Assembly: GCF_030817215.1 (NCBI RefSeq)
Contig: NZ_JAUSZA010000001.1
Location: forward strand, 4,500,501 to 4,564,500
Reading direction: 5' to 3'
DNA length: 64,000 nt
Source of the DNA: Paenibacillus sp. V4I3
GTDB lineage: Bacteria > Bacillota > Bacilli > Paenibacillales > NBRC-103111
Part shown: positions 17,115 to 26,067 of the stretch, one piece after another
Layout of the letters: each line of letters opens with the position of its first letter
Numbering within the stretch: position 1 is the first letter of the stretch
Notes under the pieces: model-generated
Database searches by the model: none
What the model was told of the DNA's origin: nothing
What the model saw: only the letters and a program-made list of their open reading frames with translations
Position numbers and translations under genes: made by a program

Positions 17115-17771
17115 ATGGCTGTGATCGTGGTTGGGGGAATGATTGGGCTAGGTAAAACTTCTGTATCGACTTTACTTGGACAAGAATTAAATTCAAATGT
17201 TTATTATGAAAGTGTCGATGATAATCCGATACTTCCGCTGTTTTACACGGCAACTCCGGAAGAAATTGAGAAGAAACGATATCCGTTTTTACTTCAATTG
17301 CACTTTTTGAATACAAGATTTAAGGCAATTAAACAAGCGTTAGTACATAATCGAAATGTACTGGATAGAAGTATCTATGAGGATTGGTACTTTGCCAAAG
17401 TGAATCGGGAGTTAGGCCGTATTTCACAGCTGGAATTTGATGTTTATGAGGGGCTTGCGGACAATATGATGTCTGAGCTTGCCGAGCTTCCTAAGAAAGC
17501 GCCGGACCTCATGGTTTATCTAAAAGCTTCATTCGAAACGGTTATGTACCGCATCGGACTGCGGGGACGCAGCTTCGAGCAAGATCAATCTTTGGTTGAT
17601 TATTATCGGCAGCTTTGGTCAGGTTATGATGACTGGGTGATGAATCATTATCATGCCTCTGAAGTGTTGATTGTAGATATGGATCGTGTTGATGTTGTGA
17701 ATCGTTCAGAAGATGCGATTGAATTAGTTGAGCAGGTACGTTCCAAGCTTTCCGAATTAGTCATCGTTTAA
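17115..17771 (+). CDS. deoxynucleoside kinase
   Basis: A 218-residue deoxyadenosine/deoxyguanosine kinase-type enzyme that phosphorylates deoxynucleosides with ATP or GTP in the salvage pathway. Seen: P-loop GGMIGLGKTS at residues 7-16, the YESVDDNP substrate segment, LDRSIYEDWYF (the DRS motif) near residue 91, and the lid Arg motif RGRSFE. Bacillus carries paired dgk and dck; only one copy is present here, so base specificity cannot be assigned. AGAAGGAG before ATG 17115 decides the start over an upstream in-frame ATG at 17034. Confidence 0.85.
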   Translation: MAVIVVGGMIGLGKTSVSTLLGQELNSNVYYESVDDNPILPLFYTATPEEIEKKRYPFLLQLHFLNTRFKAIKQALVHNRNVLDRSIYEDWYFAKVNRELGRISQLEFDVYEGLADNMMSELAELPKKAPDLMVYLKASFETVMYRIGLRGRSFEQDQSLVDYYRQLWSGYDDWVMNHYHASEVLIVDMDRVDVVNRSEDAIELVEQVRSKLSELVIV

Positions 17772-17778
17772 AAATATC

Positions 17779-17810
17779 GAAGGGCCCCCTCATTCCGAGG
17801 GGGTCTTTCG
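17779..17810 (+). terminator. rho-independent terminator
   Basis: GGCCCCCTC / GAGGGGGTC stem with an ATTCC loop followed by a short T-rich tract, just after the kinase stop. Confidence 0.75.
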
Positions 17811-17891
17811 AATTATGTAGGAGTTTATTGGTTATAAAGTCCTGTGAAATTACATATACTATCGAAATATGACGGTATTTATCTCTATTTG

Positions 17892-17932
17892 TTGTATCTC
17901 GAGTAAAATTATTGTATGATACGTTATGTATC
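17892..17932 (+). promoter_or_regulatory. promoter overlapped by GATAC-N5-GTATC operator
   Basis: TTGTAT (17892-17897) and TATGAT (17915-17920) are spaced by 17 bases and look like a SigA promoter. The palindrome GATAC-GTTAT-GTATC (17918-17932) overlaps the -10 and the predicted transcription start, the place where a repressor would block. The same palindrome occurs twice before the L,D-transpeptidase gene (26738-26770). Confidence 0.55.
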
Positions 17933-17969
17933 AATTAAAGAAGTGAATTCTTCAATGGAAGAGTAGGTG

Positions 17970-18119
17970 ATGAGTTTGTTATTTATCGTATGTTACAGAG
18001 GAAAGCCTATGTGCCCGCCACTTTCTAAATTGGCAGCAAATGAGAAAATGATGAAGTTAAGCCGATTTTTCTCGAATCTTGAGATCGTTGAGGTTAAACA
18101 ACAATTAGTTGCAACATAA
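17970..18119 (+). CDS. small protein, 49 residues, unknown function
   Basis: ATG at 17970 is preceded by AGAGTAGGTG and follows the promoter/operator above. The product begins MSLLFIVCYRGKPMCPPLSK and continues with a Lys/Asn-rich helix ending KQQLVAT. It has no signal peptide and two Cys residues. A terminator hairpin follows at 18153, so promoter, reading frame and terminator form a complete unit. I do not recognise a family; it could instead be a leader or a small RNA. Confidence 0.45.
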   Translation: MSLLFIVCYRGKPMCPPLSKLAANEKMMKLSRFFSNLEIVEVKQQLVAT

Positions 18120-18152
18120 CAGAATATAAACTTCATACTCTCATAATAACGC

Positions 18153-18186
18153 ACCTCCTTTAACCCTTGGTTTTAGGAGGTTTTTG
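18153..18186 (+). terminator. rho-independent terminator
   Basis: ACCTCC and GGAGGT arms with inner pairing between AACC and GGTT, followed by TTTTTG. Confidence 0.75.
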
Positions 18187-18244
18187 TCTTGACTGGATTA
18201 TGTTACAGTAGATGGAAATGGTTTGTTAGTAATGGAGGGAAAAC

Positions 18245-19429
18245 ATGACTAATATCTTACCTTCTACTAAGAAAGCAATTATCCTAGGAGCTGGAATTGG
18301 TGGATTAACGACAGCGCTTTACTTGCAAAAGCAAGGTTGGGAAGTTGTCATCTACGAGAAAAAGAAAGAGCTATCCGAATTCGGTGCAGGAATTGTGTTA
18401 GCTGCGAATGCCATGCATGTATTAACGGAGCTTGGTTTGGCTGAACAGGTGAGGGCAACCGGCGCTAAAGTTGGCATGGCTGAAATTCACTCTTGGGATG
18501 GAAAACCGATTACTTCAGTTCCTGTCGCAAAGCAAGCCGCTAAATATGGAACTTACAGCTACCTTATTCATCGCGCGAAGCTTCAAACGATTTTATTTCA
18601 ACAACTAAATGAACGAACAACCGTTTATATGAATAAAAAGCTAATAACTTTTGAACAGGAACCACATCAGGTTATTGTGCATTTTGATGATGGAACAGAA
18701 GATACCGGACATATCTTAATCGGTGCAGATGGCATTCATTCACAAGTGGCTCATCTACTATTTGGCTTAGAACAGCTGCGATATTCAGGTTTTAGGGCTT
18801 TCCGAGGTATTACTTCGTTCTTGGATAAGCGATATATTCCTGAGATCGGTGGTGGATTTGAGGCATGGGGAAGAGGACGGAGGTTCGGTTTTTCCCAGAT
18901 TGGCGAGGGACAAGTTTTTTGGTTCGCTGCAATCAACGCAGCTTTAGGGACAGGTATGGATCGTAAGAAGGACTACGTTCTCCGGCAATTTGAGGGCTGG
19001 CATAATCCGATTGAGCGGGCTATCGAGTCAACAGATGAGGGGTCAATTTTAATGCATGACATTCATGATCGTAAACCACTTGAAAGATGGAGCCGAGGGA
19101 GAGTAACACTGCTTGGTGATGCGGCTCATCCTATGCTGCCTAATCTCGGGCAAGGAGGCGCTCAGGCAATGGAGGATGCTCTTGTATTAGCTAGATGTCT
19201 AGAGGAAATTTCAATGCTTTCATTAAGCAGCGTTACAGCCGCATTTCATTCCTATGAAAGTAATCGAAAATCCAGAGCCAATCAAGTTGTGCGTCAATCC
19301 AGACGAATGGCACGCATTGTGCAAATGAGCAATCCGGCTGCTATTATGCTGCGTAATCAAGTGCTTAGACTTCTTCCTGATAATGTTCAAATGAAGCAGT
19401 TGGATTGGCTTCTGGGATATCGCGTGTAA
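18245..19429 (+). CDS. FAD-dependent monooxygenase (PHBH-like)
   Basis: A 394-residue flavoprotein of the p-hydroxybenzoate hydroxylase-like class. Seen: Rossmann GAGIGGLTTALYLQKQGW near residue 16 for FAD, the RAKLQTIL segment, DGTEDTGHILIGADGIHS (DG motif) near residue 160, and GDAAHPMLPNLGQGGAQAMEDA near residue 295 for the flavin phosphate. Such enzymes hydroxylate aromatic or polyketide-like substrates with NAD(P)H and O2; substrate unknown. GGAGGG before ATG 18245. It is followed 49 bases later by an epimerase-like gene, a possible operon. Confidence 0.85.
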   Translation: MTNILPSTKKAIILGAGIGGLTTALYLQKQGWEVVIYEKKKELSEFGAGIVLAANAMHVLTELGLAEQVRATGAKVGMAEIHSWDGKPITSVPVAKQAAKYGTYSYLIHRAKLQTILFQQLNERTTVYMNKKLITFEQEPHQVIVHFDDGTEDTGHILIGADGIHSQVAHLLFGLEQLRYSGFRAFRGITSFLDKRYIPEIGGGFEAWGRGRRFGFSQIGEGQVFWFAAINAALGTGMDRKKDYVLRQFEGWHNPIERAIESTDEGSILMHDIHDRKPLERWSRGRVTLLGDAAHPMLPNLGQGGAQAMEDALVLARCLEEISMLSLSSVTAAFHSYESNRKSRANQVVRQSRRMARIVQMSNPAAIMLRNQVLRLLPDNVQMKQLDWLLGYRV

Positions 19430-19478
19430 ATGCTTGCCACGCATGCAGCTTGTTAAATTTGATGTTTGGAGGTAGTCC

Positions 19479-20465
19479 GTGAATATACTAATTCTAGGCG
19501 GTACGAAGTTCCTAGGAAGAGCGCTTACAGAAGCTGCATTAGCAATGGGACATGAAGTAACTTTATTTCACCGGGGATTACACGATGCTACTGCCTTTCC
19601 ACAGGTCCGGCATATCCTTGGAGATCGGAACGTTGATTTACACTTACTGGAAGGACACGAATGGGATGCGGTAATCGATACGAGTGGATATCAGCCAGAG
19701 GTTGTAGATGCAGCTGCAAAGCTGTTGAAGGATCATGTGAAGCACTTTACCTTCATTTCTACTGTTTCCGTCTATGACGATCTTCGGATAGTAAATTTGA
19801 ATGAGTCGGCACCAGTGGCTGAATTGGAATCGATAGAAACAATTGATCCAGGGCGGCGTTACGGTGCGCTAAAAGCCCTTTGTGAGCAAGCGGTGAACCA
19901 ATCATTTCCTGACCGTACACTAGTTATACGTCCAGGTCTCATCGTTGGTCCATATGACGCATCAGATCGATTTACCTATTGGCCATCTCGTTTTCATCGG
20001 GGAGGTGACGTGCTAGTTCCTTTACCGAAAGAACGGAAGCTCCAATTTATTGATGTAAGAGATTTGTCAGGCTGGATTATTCGGTTAGTTGAACAAGACA
20101 TAACAGGCACCATTCATGCTAGCGGCAGCGAATATACAATGGAAGAAGTCGTTGAAGCATGTAAAAGTGTATGTGTAATTGAAACATCTTGTTCATGGGT
20201 ATCGGAACCGTTCTTAGTGGCACACGAAGTGGGGGAGTGGATGGAGCTTCCACTTTGGATAAAGAGCGATAGTTTAGCCGGGATGTTAATGTTAGACAAT
20301 GCCAAAGCCTTCGAATCGGGTCTAACAACTAGGCCGTTAATCGAGACGGTCCAGGACACATTGGCTTGGGATTTAGGACGATCAGCAGATACAGAGCGAC
20401 TTGCAGGTATGAGCCCTTCGCGCGAACAAGAACTGCTTCGACTATGGCGTGATTTAAGCAATTGA
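19479..20465 (+). CDS. NAD-dependent epimerase/dehydratase family protein
   Basis: A 328-residue short-chain extended dehydrogenase-like protein. The N-terminus reads NILILGGTKFLGRALTEAA, a GGxxFLG nucleotide-binding loop, followed by VIDTSGYQP and FTFISTVSVYDD. The YGALKALCE segment holds the YxxxK catalytic pair. Substrate-binding C-terminal half ends in a helical region. The GGxxFxG fingerprint resembles isoflavone-reductase and CSP41-like members more than classic UDP-sugar epimerases; substrate unknown. GTG start at 19479 with TTGGAGG upstream. Confidence 0.78.
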   Translation: MNILILGGTKFLGRALTEAALAMGHEVTLFHRGLHDATAFPQVRHILGDRNVDLHLLEGHEWDAVIDTSGYQPEVVDAAAKLLKDHVKHFTFISTVSVYDDLRIVNLNESAPVAELESIETIDPGRRYGALKALCEQAVNQSFPDRTLVIRPGLIVGPYDASDRFTYWPSRFHRGGDVLVPLPKERKLQFIDVRDLSGWIIRLVEQDITGTIHASGSEYTMEEVVEACKSVCVIETSCSWVSEPFLVAHEVGEWMELPLWIKSDSLAGMLMLDNAKAFESGLTTRPLIETVQDTLAWDLGRSADTERLAGMSPSREQELLRLWRDLSN

Positions 20466-20581
20466 TGGAGATTTTCGTCTGGAAAATAATTTTTCGAAAT
20501 GTGCGAAATTCAATAGAATAGATTGAAAACACCGAATATAATGGAATAGTATACTTTGAGAAAAAGAAAGAGGTGCTGTCC

Positions 20582-20890
20582 ATGTACGATTCTTCGGATA
20601 TTCAAAGTAATAAGGGAATGGCCATCATTGCATACATCTTGTTTTTTATCCCGCTTATCGCAGCAAAGGACTCCAAATTTGCAGGGTACCACGCTAACCA
20701 AGGCCTTACATTACTATTGGCCGCTGTCATCTTGAATTTTGTTTTGCCATTCATCCCAATTATTGGTTGGATTCTGCTGCCTTTAGCGAATTTAGGCGTG
20801 TTTGCTTTAGCTATTCTAGGCATTGTAGCCGCCGCTCAAGGTCAAGTAAAACCACTTCCGTTTATCGGGGGCTACACGTTATTGAAGTAG
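20582..20890 (+). CDS. small integral membrane protein (DUF4870-like)
   Basis: A 102-residue membrane protein with three hydrophobic segments (about residues 13-29, 40-60 and 62-83), opening YDSSDIQSNKGMAIIAYILF and containing FAGYHANQGLTLLL, which recalls the YHANQG signature of DUF4870/TMEM-type proteins. Function unknown. AGAGGTG before ATG 20582 decides the start over an in-frame GTG at 20573. Confidence 0.7.
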   Translation: MYDSSDIQSNKGMAIIAYILFFIPLIAAKDSKFAGYHANQGLTLLLAAVILNFVLPFIPIIGWILLPLANLGVFALAILGIVAAAQGQVKPLPFIGGYTLLK

Positions 20891-20906
20891 CAGGACGTAC
20901 ATATGA

Positions 20907-20942
20907 GAAGCAGGTTGCCATTTGTGCAAGCCTGCTTTTTCG
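20907..20942 (+). terminator. rho-independent terminator
   Basis: AAGCAGGTTG and CAAGCCTGCTT arms followed by TTTTC, after the small membrane protein gene and convergent with the metallo-hydrolase gene. Confidence 0.75.
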
Positions 20943-20965
20943 ATTTTAAACGAAACGATGATGAT

Positions 20966-21721
20966 TCAGATAGATGAAGCTGCCAATTCAGCAATACGTT
21001 GATTTACATTGTCAGTGTACAACCCGCCGTGATAACAAATAACAGCTTCAATGTCGTATTCGATGAACTTCTTAATTGATTGCATCGCTAACTCATAGTT
21101 AACGGAGTACTCCGGTATGGGTCCGAGAAGTTGACCATCTGAAACAACCAAGGCATCAGCCGCAATCAATGTCTTGCTCTGTTTGTGGTATAGACTGACA
21201 TGTCCCGGTGTATGACCTGGAGTAGGTATGACGATAATCCCACCACAGTTGGCAAGTTCGAGTCCATCTTCAAGAATGCCATTGACCGGTCCTTTGGGCG
21301 GATTCTCCAAAGCTGAACGAAAAGCTTTTCGCCATTCCGGTGAAATATCCGCAGGTAAGCTAGCGACCGCTTGTTCGATCGATTCTGGCGTGATTTTGAT
21401 CAACATCTTCTCACCTTGAATATAAGGTTTCTCTATTTCACTGGCCAGAATATCAAGTTTATGCGGAGATTTGCTTATGAAATCAGGTAAACTCCCTATA
21501 TGATCTATATCTTGATGGCTAATAATAATCGTTTTCAAATGACGGAATGGAACGTTATGTTCCTCCATGGCATTCTGAATAAGCGGCAATAAACCGGGAT
21601 ATCCAGTGTCCACCAAAATGGCGCCTCCATCATCGGAAATAAGGGTTGGGTGTATGACATCGATACGCCCCATGACAGGAACTGACAGTTCAAGCATGTA
21701 AATACCATTCGCAATCTGCAT
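20966..21721 (-). CDS. MBL-fold metallo-hydrolase
   Basis: A 251-residue metallo-beta-lactamase-fold hydrolase. Zinc motifs in order: ISHQDIDHIGSLPDF (the HxxxDH core, with Gln replacing the usual second His-adjacent position), PTPGHTPGHVSLYHK, AADALVVSDG with a metal Asp, and CYHGG near the C-terminus. Note the first motif is SHQDIDHIG, so the usual HxHxDH is HxDxDH-like; related glyoxalase-like members tolerate this. Substrate unknown. GGAGGG before ATG 21721 decides the start; an open extension to 21793 has no ribosome binding site. Confidence 0.82.
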   Translation of the reverse strand: MQIANGIYMLELSVPVMGRIDVIHPTLISDDGGAILVDTGYPGLLPLIQNAMEEHNVPFRHLKTIIISHQDIDHIGSLPDFISKSPHKLDILASEIEKPYIQGEKMLIKITPESIEQAVASLPADISPEWRKAFRSALENPPKGPVNGILEDGLELANCGGIIVIPTPGHTPGHVSLYHKQSKTLIAADALVVSDGQLLGPIPEYSVNYELAMQSIKKFIEYDIEAVICYHGGLYTDNVNQRIAELAASSI

Positions 21722-21971
21722 TCGAATCCCTCCAAAGAGAAATGATAGTGAAAGAACAGTGCTATCATACCCAGAAGGGGTTGTTGTTGTCAAACAAACA
21801 TTTAATCATACCATAATAATAACCAAAAGTCAATATAAATTAATTTGTGAATCCGACGTACTTAATTTTGTCCAAATTTTGATCAACGTGTGAATAAAAT
21901 ATGAACAAATTTTGGATTTGTGATATACTATGTTTATAAAGCACTTACATTGAAGGTTTGGAGTGATAATT

Positions 21972-22232
21972 ATGGCAAATAGAGCCGTTTTGATCAGTAG
22001 TAATGAGCGCAGTGAGCGCGATGTGATGCCATTAGTCAAGATGATGACAATAGCGGCATGGGCGTTGCTTGGCATAGGATTACTATTAAGTTTGTTGAAT
22101 ATTGATCATTTTAGTGATCGTAATGCCTCTTTGATGGTTGGTATTGGCTTCATGGTAGGTAGTGTGCACATTTATGTCATCCGGACGGCTATTCACTTGG
22201 TGCATTCGCGTGCAGCTTCAAAGACGGAATGA
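21972..22232 (+). CDS. small two-span membrane protein
   Basis: An 86-residue protein with an N-terminal charged stretch (SSNERSERDVMP) and two hydrophobic segments at about residues 23-42 and 53-71, ending HSRAASKTE. I do not recognise the family. TTGGAGTG precedes the ATG; a GTG at 21963 is in frame but overlaps that site. Confidence 0.55.
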   Translation: MANRAVLISSNERSERDVMPLVKMMTIAAWALLGIGLLLSLLNIDHFSDRNASLMVGIGFMVGSVHIYVIRTAIHLVHSRAASKTE

Positions 22233-22254
22233 ACAATAACACATTATAAGTAGT

Positions 22255-22293
22255 AAAAAAGCCTTTCAAGTTACAACTTGAAGGGCTTTTTCG
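22255..22293 (+). terminator. rho-independent terminator
   Basis: AAAAAGCCTTTCAAGTT and AACTTGAAGGGCTTTTT form a long stem after the small membrane protein gene. Confidence 0.85.
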
Positions 22294-22472
22294 TTTTCAT
22301 ACGTTTTTCATACATTTTTATAATAGTCAACAAACGTTCTGTGACATTTGTTTTACAGTAAAACGTCGATCCTTTGACGTATTTGTTAAGTTATGTTTGC
22401 GACTGTGTACTTTTATCAGCGAGATGATATCTTGATATTAGATAAGATTTGTTGATAGGGAGGTTAAGTAGG

Positions 22473-23447
22473 ATGAAGAAGAGAACACTCGTACAAGCTA
22501 TGTTGCCCTTTATGATGGTCGCCATCATTGTTTTATTGGCAGGCTGCAGTAATCAAGCTATGGTACTGAATCCCAAAGGACCTGTGGGTGCAGAACAGAA
22601 AGATTTGATTGTGATTTCCACTATTCTATGCACGGTAATCCTCGTTCCGGTTCTTGCGCTTACTGCATGGATCGTATGGCGGTATCGTGATAAAGAAGGC
22701 AATAAAACATCTTATAAGCCGAATTGGGCGCACAGCACGACCTTAGAAATCGTTTGGTGGTCAGTTCCCATCATTATTATTGCAGCCTTAGCTGTCATAA
22801 CTATTCGTTATACGCACTCATTAGAGCCTTCTAAGCCGTTGAAATCCAATAAACCACCTGTCACCATTCAAGTGACATCACTGGATTGGAAATGGTTGTT
22901 TACGTATCCAGAGCAGGGCATAGCAACAGTCAACTATTTGCAAATTCCAGAGGATACACCGATTAAGTTTGAGCTGACCTCAGATGCTCCGATGAACTCG
23001 TTCTGGGTCCCGCAGTTGGGTGGGCAGATCTATACGATGTCAGGTATGGCGATGACCCTGTATTTGCAAGCCGATGAGATCGGGCATTACTTCGGAACAG
23101 GAGCGAATTTCAGCGGTGCACATTTCGCGGATATGACGTTCGATGTGAATGCGACATCTCAGAGCGATTTCGATGCTTTCGTAAACAAAACGAAAAAGGT
23201 TCAGACAAAACTTACGATGGAAAGCTATGAAACATTAGCAAAGCCTGGTAAGTCGGGTGTTCAATACTTCTCCTCGGTGCCAGATGGACTTTTCGAAAAG
23301 ATTGTAACGAAATATACGAATGGTCAATCCATTCACAGTGGTCATGGCGGTACAGAATCCGTGAAAGAGACGAGTAAGCCTCAAGCAACGGACAAAAATG
23401 CCCCTATGAACCATAATGATCACAGTCAAATGAAAATGACAAAATGA
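22473..23447 (+). CDS. qoxA: aa3-type quinol oxidase subunit II
   Basis: A 324-residue lipoprotein (lipobox LLAGC, Cys-25) with two further membrane helices and an extracellular cupredoxin domain. The CuA centre is absent: where cytochrome c oxidases have CAELCGxxH, this protein reads GANFSGAHFADM with no Cys, which identifies a menaquinol rather than cytochrome c oxidase. First gene of qoxABCD, terminal oxidase of aerobic respiration. The C-terminus is unusually His/Met-rich (HSGHGG, NHNDHSQMKMTK). AGGGAGG before ATG 22473 decides the start. Confidence 0.92.
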   Translation: MKKRTLVQAMLPFMMVAIIVLLAGCSNQAMVLNPKGPVGAEQKDLIVISTILCTVILVPVLALTAWIVWRYRDKEGNKTSYKPNWAHSTTLEIVWWSVPIIIIAALAVITIRYTHSLEPSKPLKSNKPPVTIQVTSLDWKWLFTYPEQGIATVNYLQIPEDTPIKFELTSDAPMNSFWVPQLGGQIYTMSGMAMTLYLQADEIGHYFGTGANFSGAHFADMTFDVNATSQSDFDAFVNKTKKVQTKLTMESYETLAKPGKSGVQYFSSVPDGLFEKIVTKYTNGQSIHSGHGGTESVKETSKPQATDKNAPMNHNDHSQMKMTK

Positions 23448-23481
23448 TCGATCAAAGCTTTTGAGAAAGGGAGATCTGCTC

Positions 23482-25455
23482 ATGTTGGATAAAATAAAGC
23501 AATTCGCATCTGAGTTTTTCGTAACGGGCGATCCACTCATCCTGGGCGCTCAGGTAAGTATCGGACTCTCGATGATCGCTATGATATTCGTACTGTCTTA
23601 TTTCAGAAAGTGGGGCTGGCTCTGGCGTGAATGGTTAACAAGTGTTGACCATAAACGAATCGGGATCATGTACATCATTTGTTCGATCATGATGCTGTTC
23701 CGCGGCGGTGTGGATGCGCTTCTAATGCGTCTACAGCTAGCGATGCCAAACAGCGAGTTTCTACAAGCAGAGCACTATAATCAAATCTTCACAACGCATG
23801 GTGTGATCATGATTTTATTCATGGCTATGCCTCTGATGTTCGGTCTATTTAATATTGTAGTCCCACTTCAAATCGGAGCTCGAGATGTCGCTTATCCGTT
23901 CTTGAACTCACTTAGCTTCTGGATGTTCTTCTGGGGAGCTATGCTTTTCAACGTATCGTTCGTTATCGGTGGATCACCGGATGCAGGGTGGCTTAGCTAT
24001 CCGCCGCTTTCGGAAATGTCTCACAGTCCTGGTGTCGGACAGAACTTCTATATTTGGGGGATTCAAATATCCGGTATCGGTAGTTTGGCAACAGGGATTA
24101 ACTTTATCGTGACCATTTTGAAAATGCGTGCGCCTGGCATGAAGTTGATGAAGATGCCGATGTTTACATGGTCCGTATTCTCAAGTTGTATTATGATTAT
24201 CTTTGCTTTCCCGATCCTTACAGTGACGTTAGCCTTATTATTCCTTGACCGTTTCCTTGGCGCCCATTTCTTCACGTTAGATGGCGGCGGGAATCCGATG
24301 ATGTACATCAATTTGATCTGGATGTGGGGTCACCCTGAGGTCTACATTGTTGTCGTTCCTGCTTTCGGGATTTTCTCGGAAATTGTTTCTACCTTCTCCA
24401 AAAAGAAATTGTTTGGTTACAAATCAATGGTTTTCGCTATGCTGATTATTAGTTTATTGTCCTTCTTTACTTGGGCGCATCACTTCTTTACGATGGGGTC
24501 CGGCGCAAATGTTAACGCCTTTTTCGCTATTAGTACGATGTTGATTGCAATACCGACCGGAGCTAAAGTATTTAACTGGTTATTCACGATGTTCCGCGGT
24601 AAGATTCGTTTTACGACACCTATGATGTGGACGATTGCCTTCATCCCATGTTTCGTTGTTGGGGGTATGACAGGGGTATTGTTATCTGTTGCGCCAGCTG
24701 ATTTTCAATTTCATAATAGCTACTTCCTGATTGCGCATTTCCATCAAGTCTTAATTGGTGGCGTAGCTTTCGGTTACTTCGCTGGACTTTACTACTGGTG
24801 GCCGAAAATGTTCGGCTTTAAGCTGAACGAACACTTAGGTAAATGGGCATTCTGGCTGTGGAACATTGGCTTCTATGTTTGTTTCATGCCGCAATATTTC
24901 TTAGGCTTAGATGGTATGACTCGTCGTACGTACACGTACGATTTCGATATGGGCTGGGGACCGTTAAATCTAGTTTCAACAGTTGGTGGTTTTCTTATGG
25001 GTGTCGGGTTCATTTTCCAAGTTTGGCAAATTGCTCACTCGATTAAATTCAGAGAACCGGATGTATCCGGGGATCCATGGGATGGCCGAACATTAGAGTG
25101 GTCGATTCCTTCGCCAGCTCCAATTTATAACTTTGCTGTATTGCCAGAAGTAAGCGAGGCAGATGCATGGTGGGAACAAAAGCAGAAGTTAAGCTTATCT
25201 ACCAAGCAACCAGCCAAGATTGTATATGAACCGATTCACATGCCTAAGAATTCTTCCATTCCATTCCTAATGTCTGCTCTATGGTTTTTCGCTGGATTTG
25301 GTTTTGTATTTGATTGGATGTGGCTGACGATTCCAGCCTTAATTGGTGTCGCGATCACTATGATTGCACGTTCGTTCAGCTATGATACGGATTATTATAT
25401 TCCTGCTGATGAAGTGAAACGTACGGAAGCCGCATTGAAAGGGGCGAAAGTATAA
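23482..25455 (+). CDS. qoxB: aa3-type quinol oxidase subunit I
   Basis: The 657-residue catalytic heme-copper subunit with about 14-15 membrane helices. It binds low-spin heme a and the heme a3-CuB centre that reduces O2 to water and pumps protons. Seen: the THGVIMILF heme ligand segment, WGHPEVYIVVVPAFG with the CuB His and cross-linked Tyr, FTWAHHFFTMG with the His pair for CuB, and IAHFHQVLIGG with the two heme-ligand His. Length and the SVDHKRIGIMY opening fit CyoB/QoxB. AAAGGGAG precedes ATG 23482. Stop overlaps qoxC start. Confidence 0.95.
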   Translation: MLDKIKQFASEFFVTGDPLILGAQVSIGLSMIAMIFVLSYFRKWGWLWREWLTSVDHKRIGIMYIICSIMMLFRGGVDALLMRLQLAMPNSEFLQAEHYNQIFTTHGVIMILFMAMPLMFGLFNIVVPLQIGARDVAYPFLNSLSFWMFFWGAMLFNVSFVIGGSPDAGWLSYPPLSEMSHSPGVGQNFYIWGIQISGIGSLATGINFIVTILKMRAPGMKLMKMPMFTWSVFSSCIMIIFAFPILTVTLALLFLDRFLGAHFFTLDGGGNPMMYINLIWMWGHPEVYIVVVPAFGIFSEIVSTFSKKKLFGYKSMVFAMLIISLLSFFTWAHHFFTMGSGANVNAFFAISTMLIAIPTGAKVFNWLFTMFRGKIRFTTPMMWTIAFIPCFVVGGMTGVLLSVAPADFQFHNSYFLIAHFHQVLIGGVAFGYFAGLYYWWPKMFGFKLNEHLGKWAFWLWNIGFYVCFMPQYFLGLDGMTRRTYTYDFDMGWGPLNLVSTVGGFLMGVGFIFQVWQIAHSIKFREPDVSGDPWDGRTLEWSIPSPAPIYNFAVLPEVSEADAWWEQKQKLSLSTKQPAKIVYEPIHMPKNSSIPFLMSALWFFAGFGFVFDWMWLTIPALIGVAITMIARSFSYDTDYYIPADEVKRTEAALKGAKV

Positions 25456-26066
25456 TGGCACATGCAGCCGCGCAAGGTGAGCATCATGCTCACGATCATG
25501 AACATGATCACGAGTCGCTCAAAACGTTCGGATTCTGGATATTTCTAATCACGGACTGTATCTTATTTGGATCTTTATTTGCTACTTACATGGTTCTTCA
25601 TCAAAATACGAACGGGGGACCAACCCCGGAAGAATTGTTCAAGATGCCGGGTATCATTGCGGAAACCTTTATCTTGCTTACTAGCAGCTTCACGAGCGGT
25701 TTAGCCGTGCTTGGCATGCACAAAGGGAACATGAAGCAGTTAATCGGCTGGCTCGCCGTAACTGTGCTTCTGGGAGCGTCATTCGTTGGACTCGAGTTAT
25801 ATGAATTCATTAACATGGTTAATCATGAAGGTGCAACAATTAGTACGAGCGCATTTTTATCAGCTTTCTTTGCATTAGTAGGTACACACGGTTTGCACGT
25901 TTCTGTTGGTTTGATCTGGATGGTCGGGTTGATGCTGCAATTGAAACGCCGAGGCATCACAGCAGTAACCAAACGCAAAGTGGCTGTCATTTCCTTGTAC
26001 TGGCATTTCCTTGACGTAGTTTGGATCTTCGTATTTACAGTCGTCTATTTGATGGGGGTGATGTAG
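25455..26066 (+). CDS. qoxC: aa3-type quinol oxidase subunit III
   Basis: A 203-residue subunit III with five membrane helices (FWIFLITDCILFGSLFATYM first; VSLYWHFLDVVWIFVFTVVY last), the standard QoxC pattern; it stabilises subunit I and supports proton supply. Its ATG shares a base with the qoxB stop. The N-terminal cytoplasmic tail is extremely His-rich (EHHAHDHEHDHE), which is not a general feature of the family core. Next gene begins 2 bases downstream. Confidence 0.92.
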   Translation: MAHAAAQGEHHAHDHEHDHESLKTFGFWIFLITDCILFGSLFATYMVLHQNTNGGPTPEELFKMPGIIAETFILLTSSFTSGLAVLGMHKGNMKQLIGWLAVTVLLGASFVGLELYEFINMVNHEGATISTSAFLSAFFALVGTHGLHVSVGLIWMVGLMLQLKRRGITAVTKRKVAVISLYWHFLDVVWIFVFTVVYLMGVM

Positions 26067-26067
26067 G

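Noticed and set aside
18736..18936. Minus-strand frame opposite the monooxygenase
   Set aside because: Shadow frame without start signal; the sense gene has clear FAD motifs.
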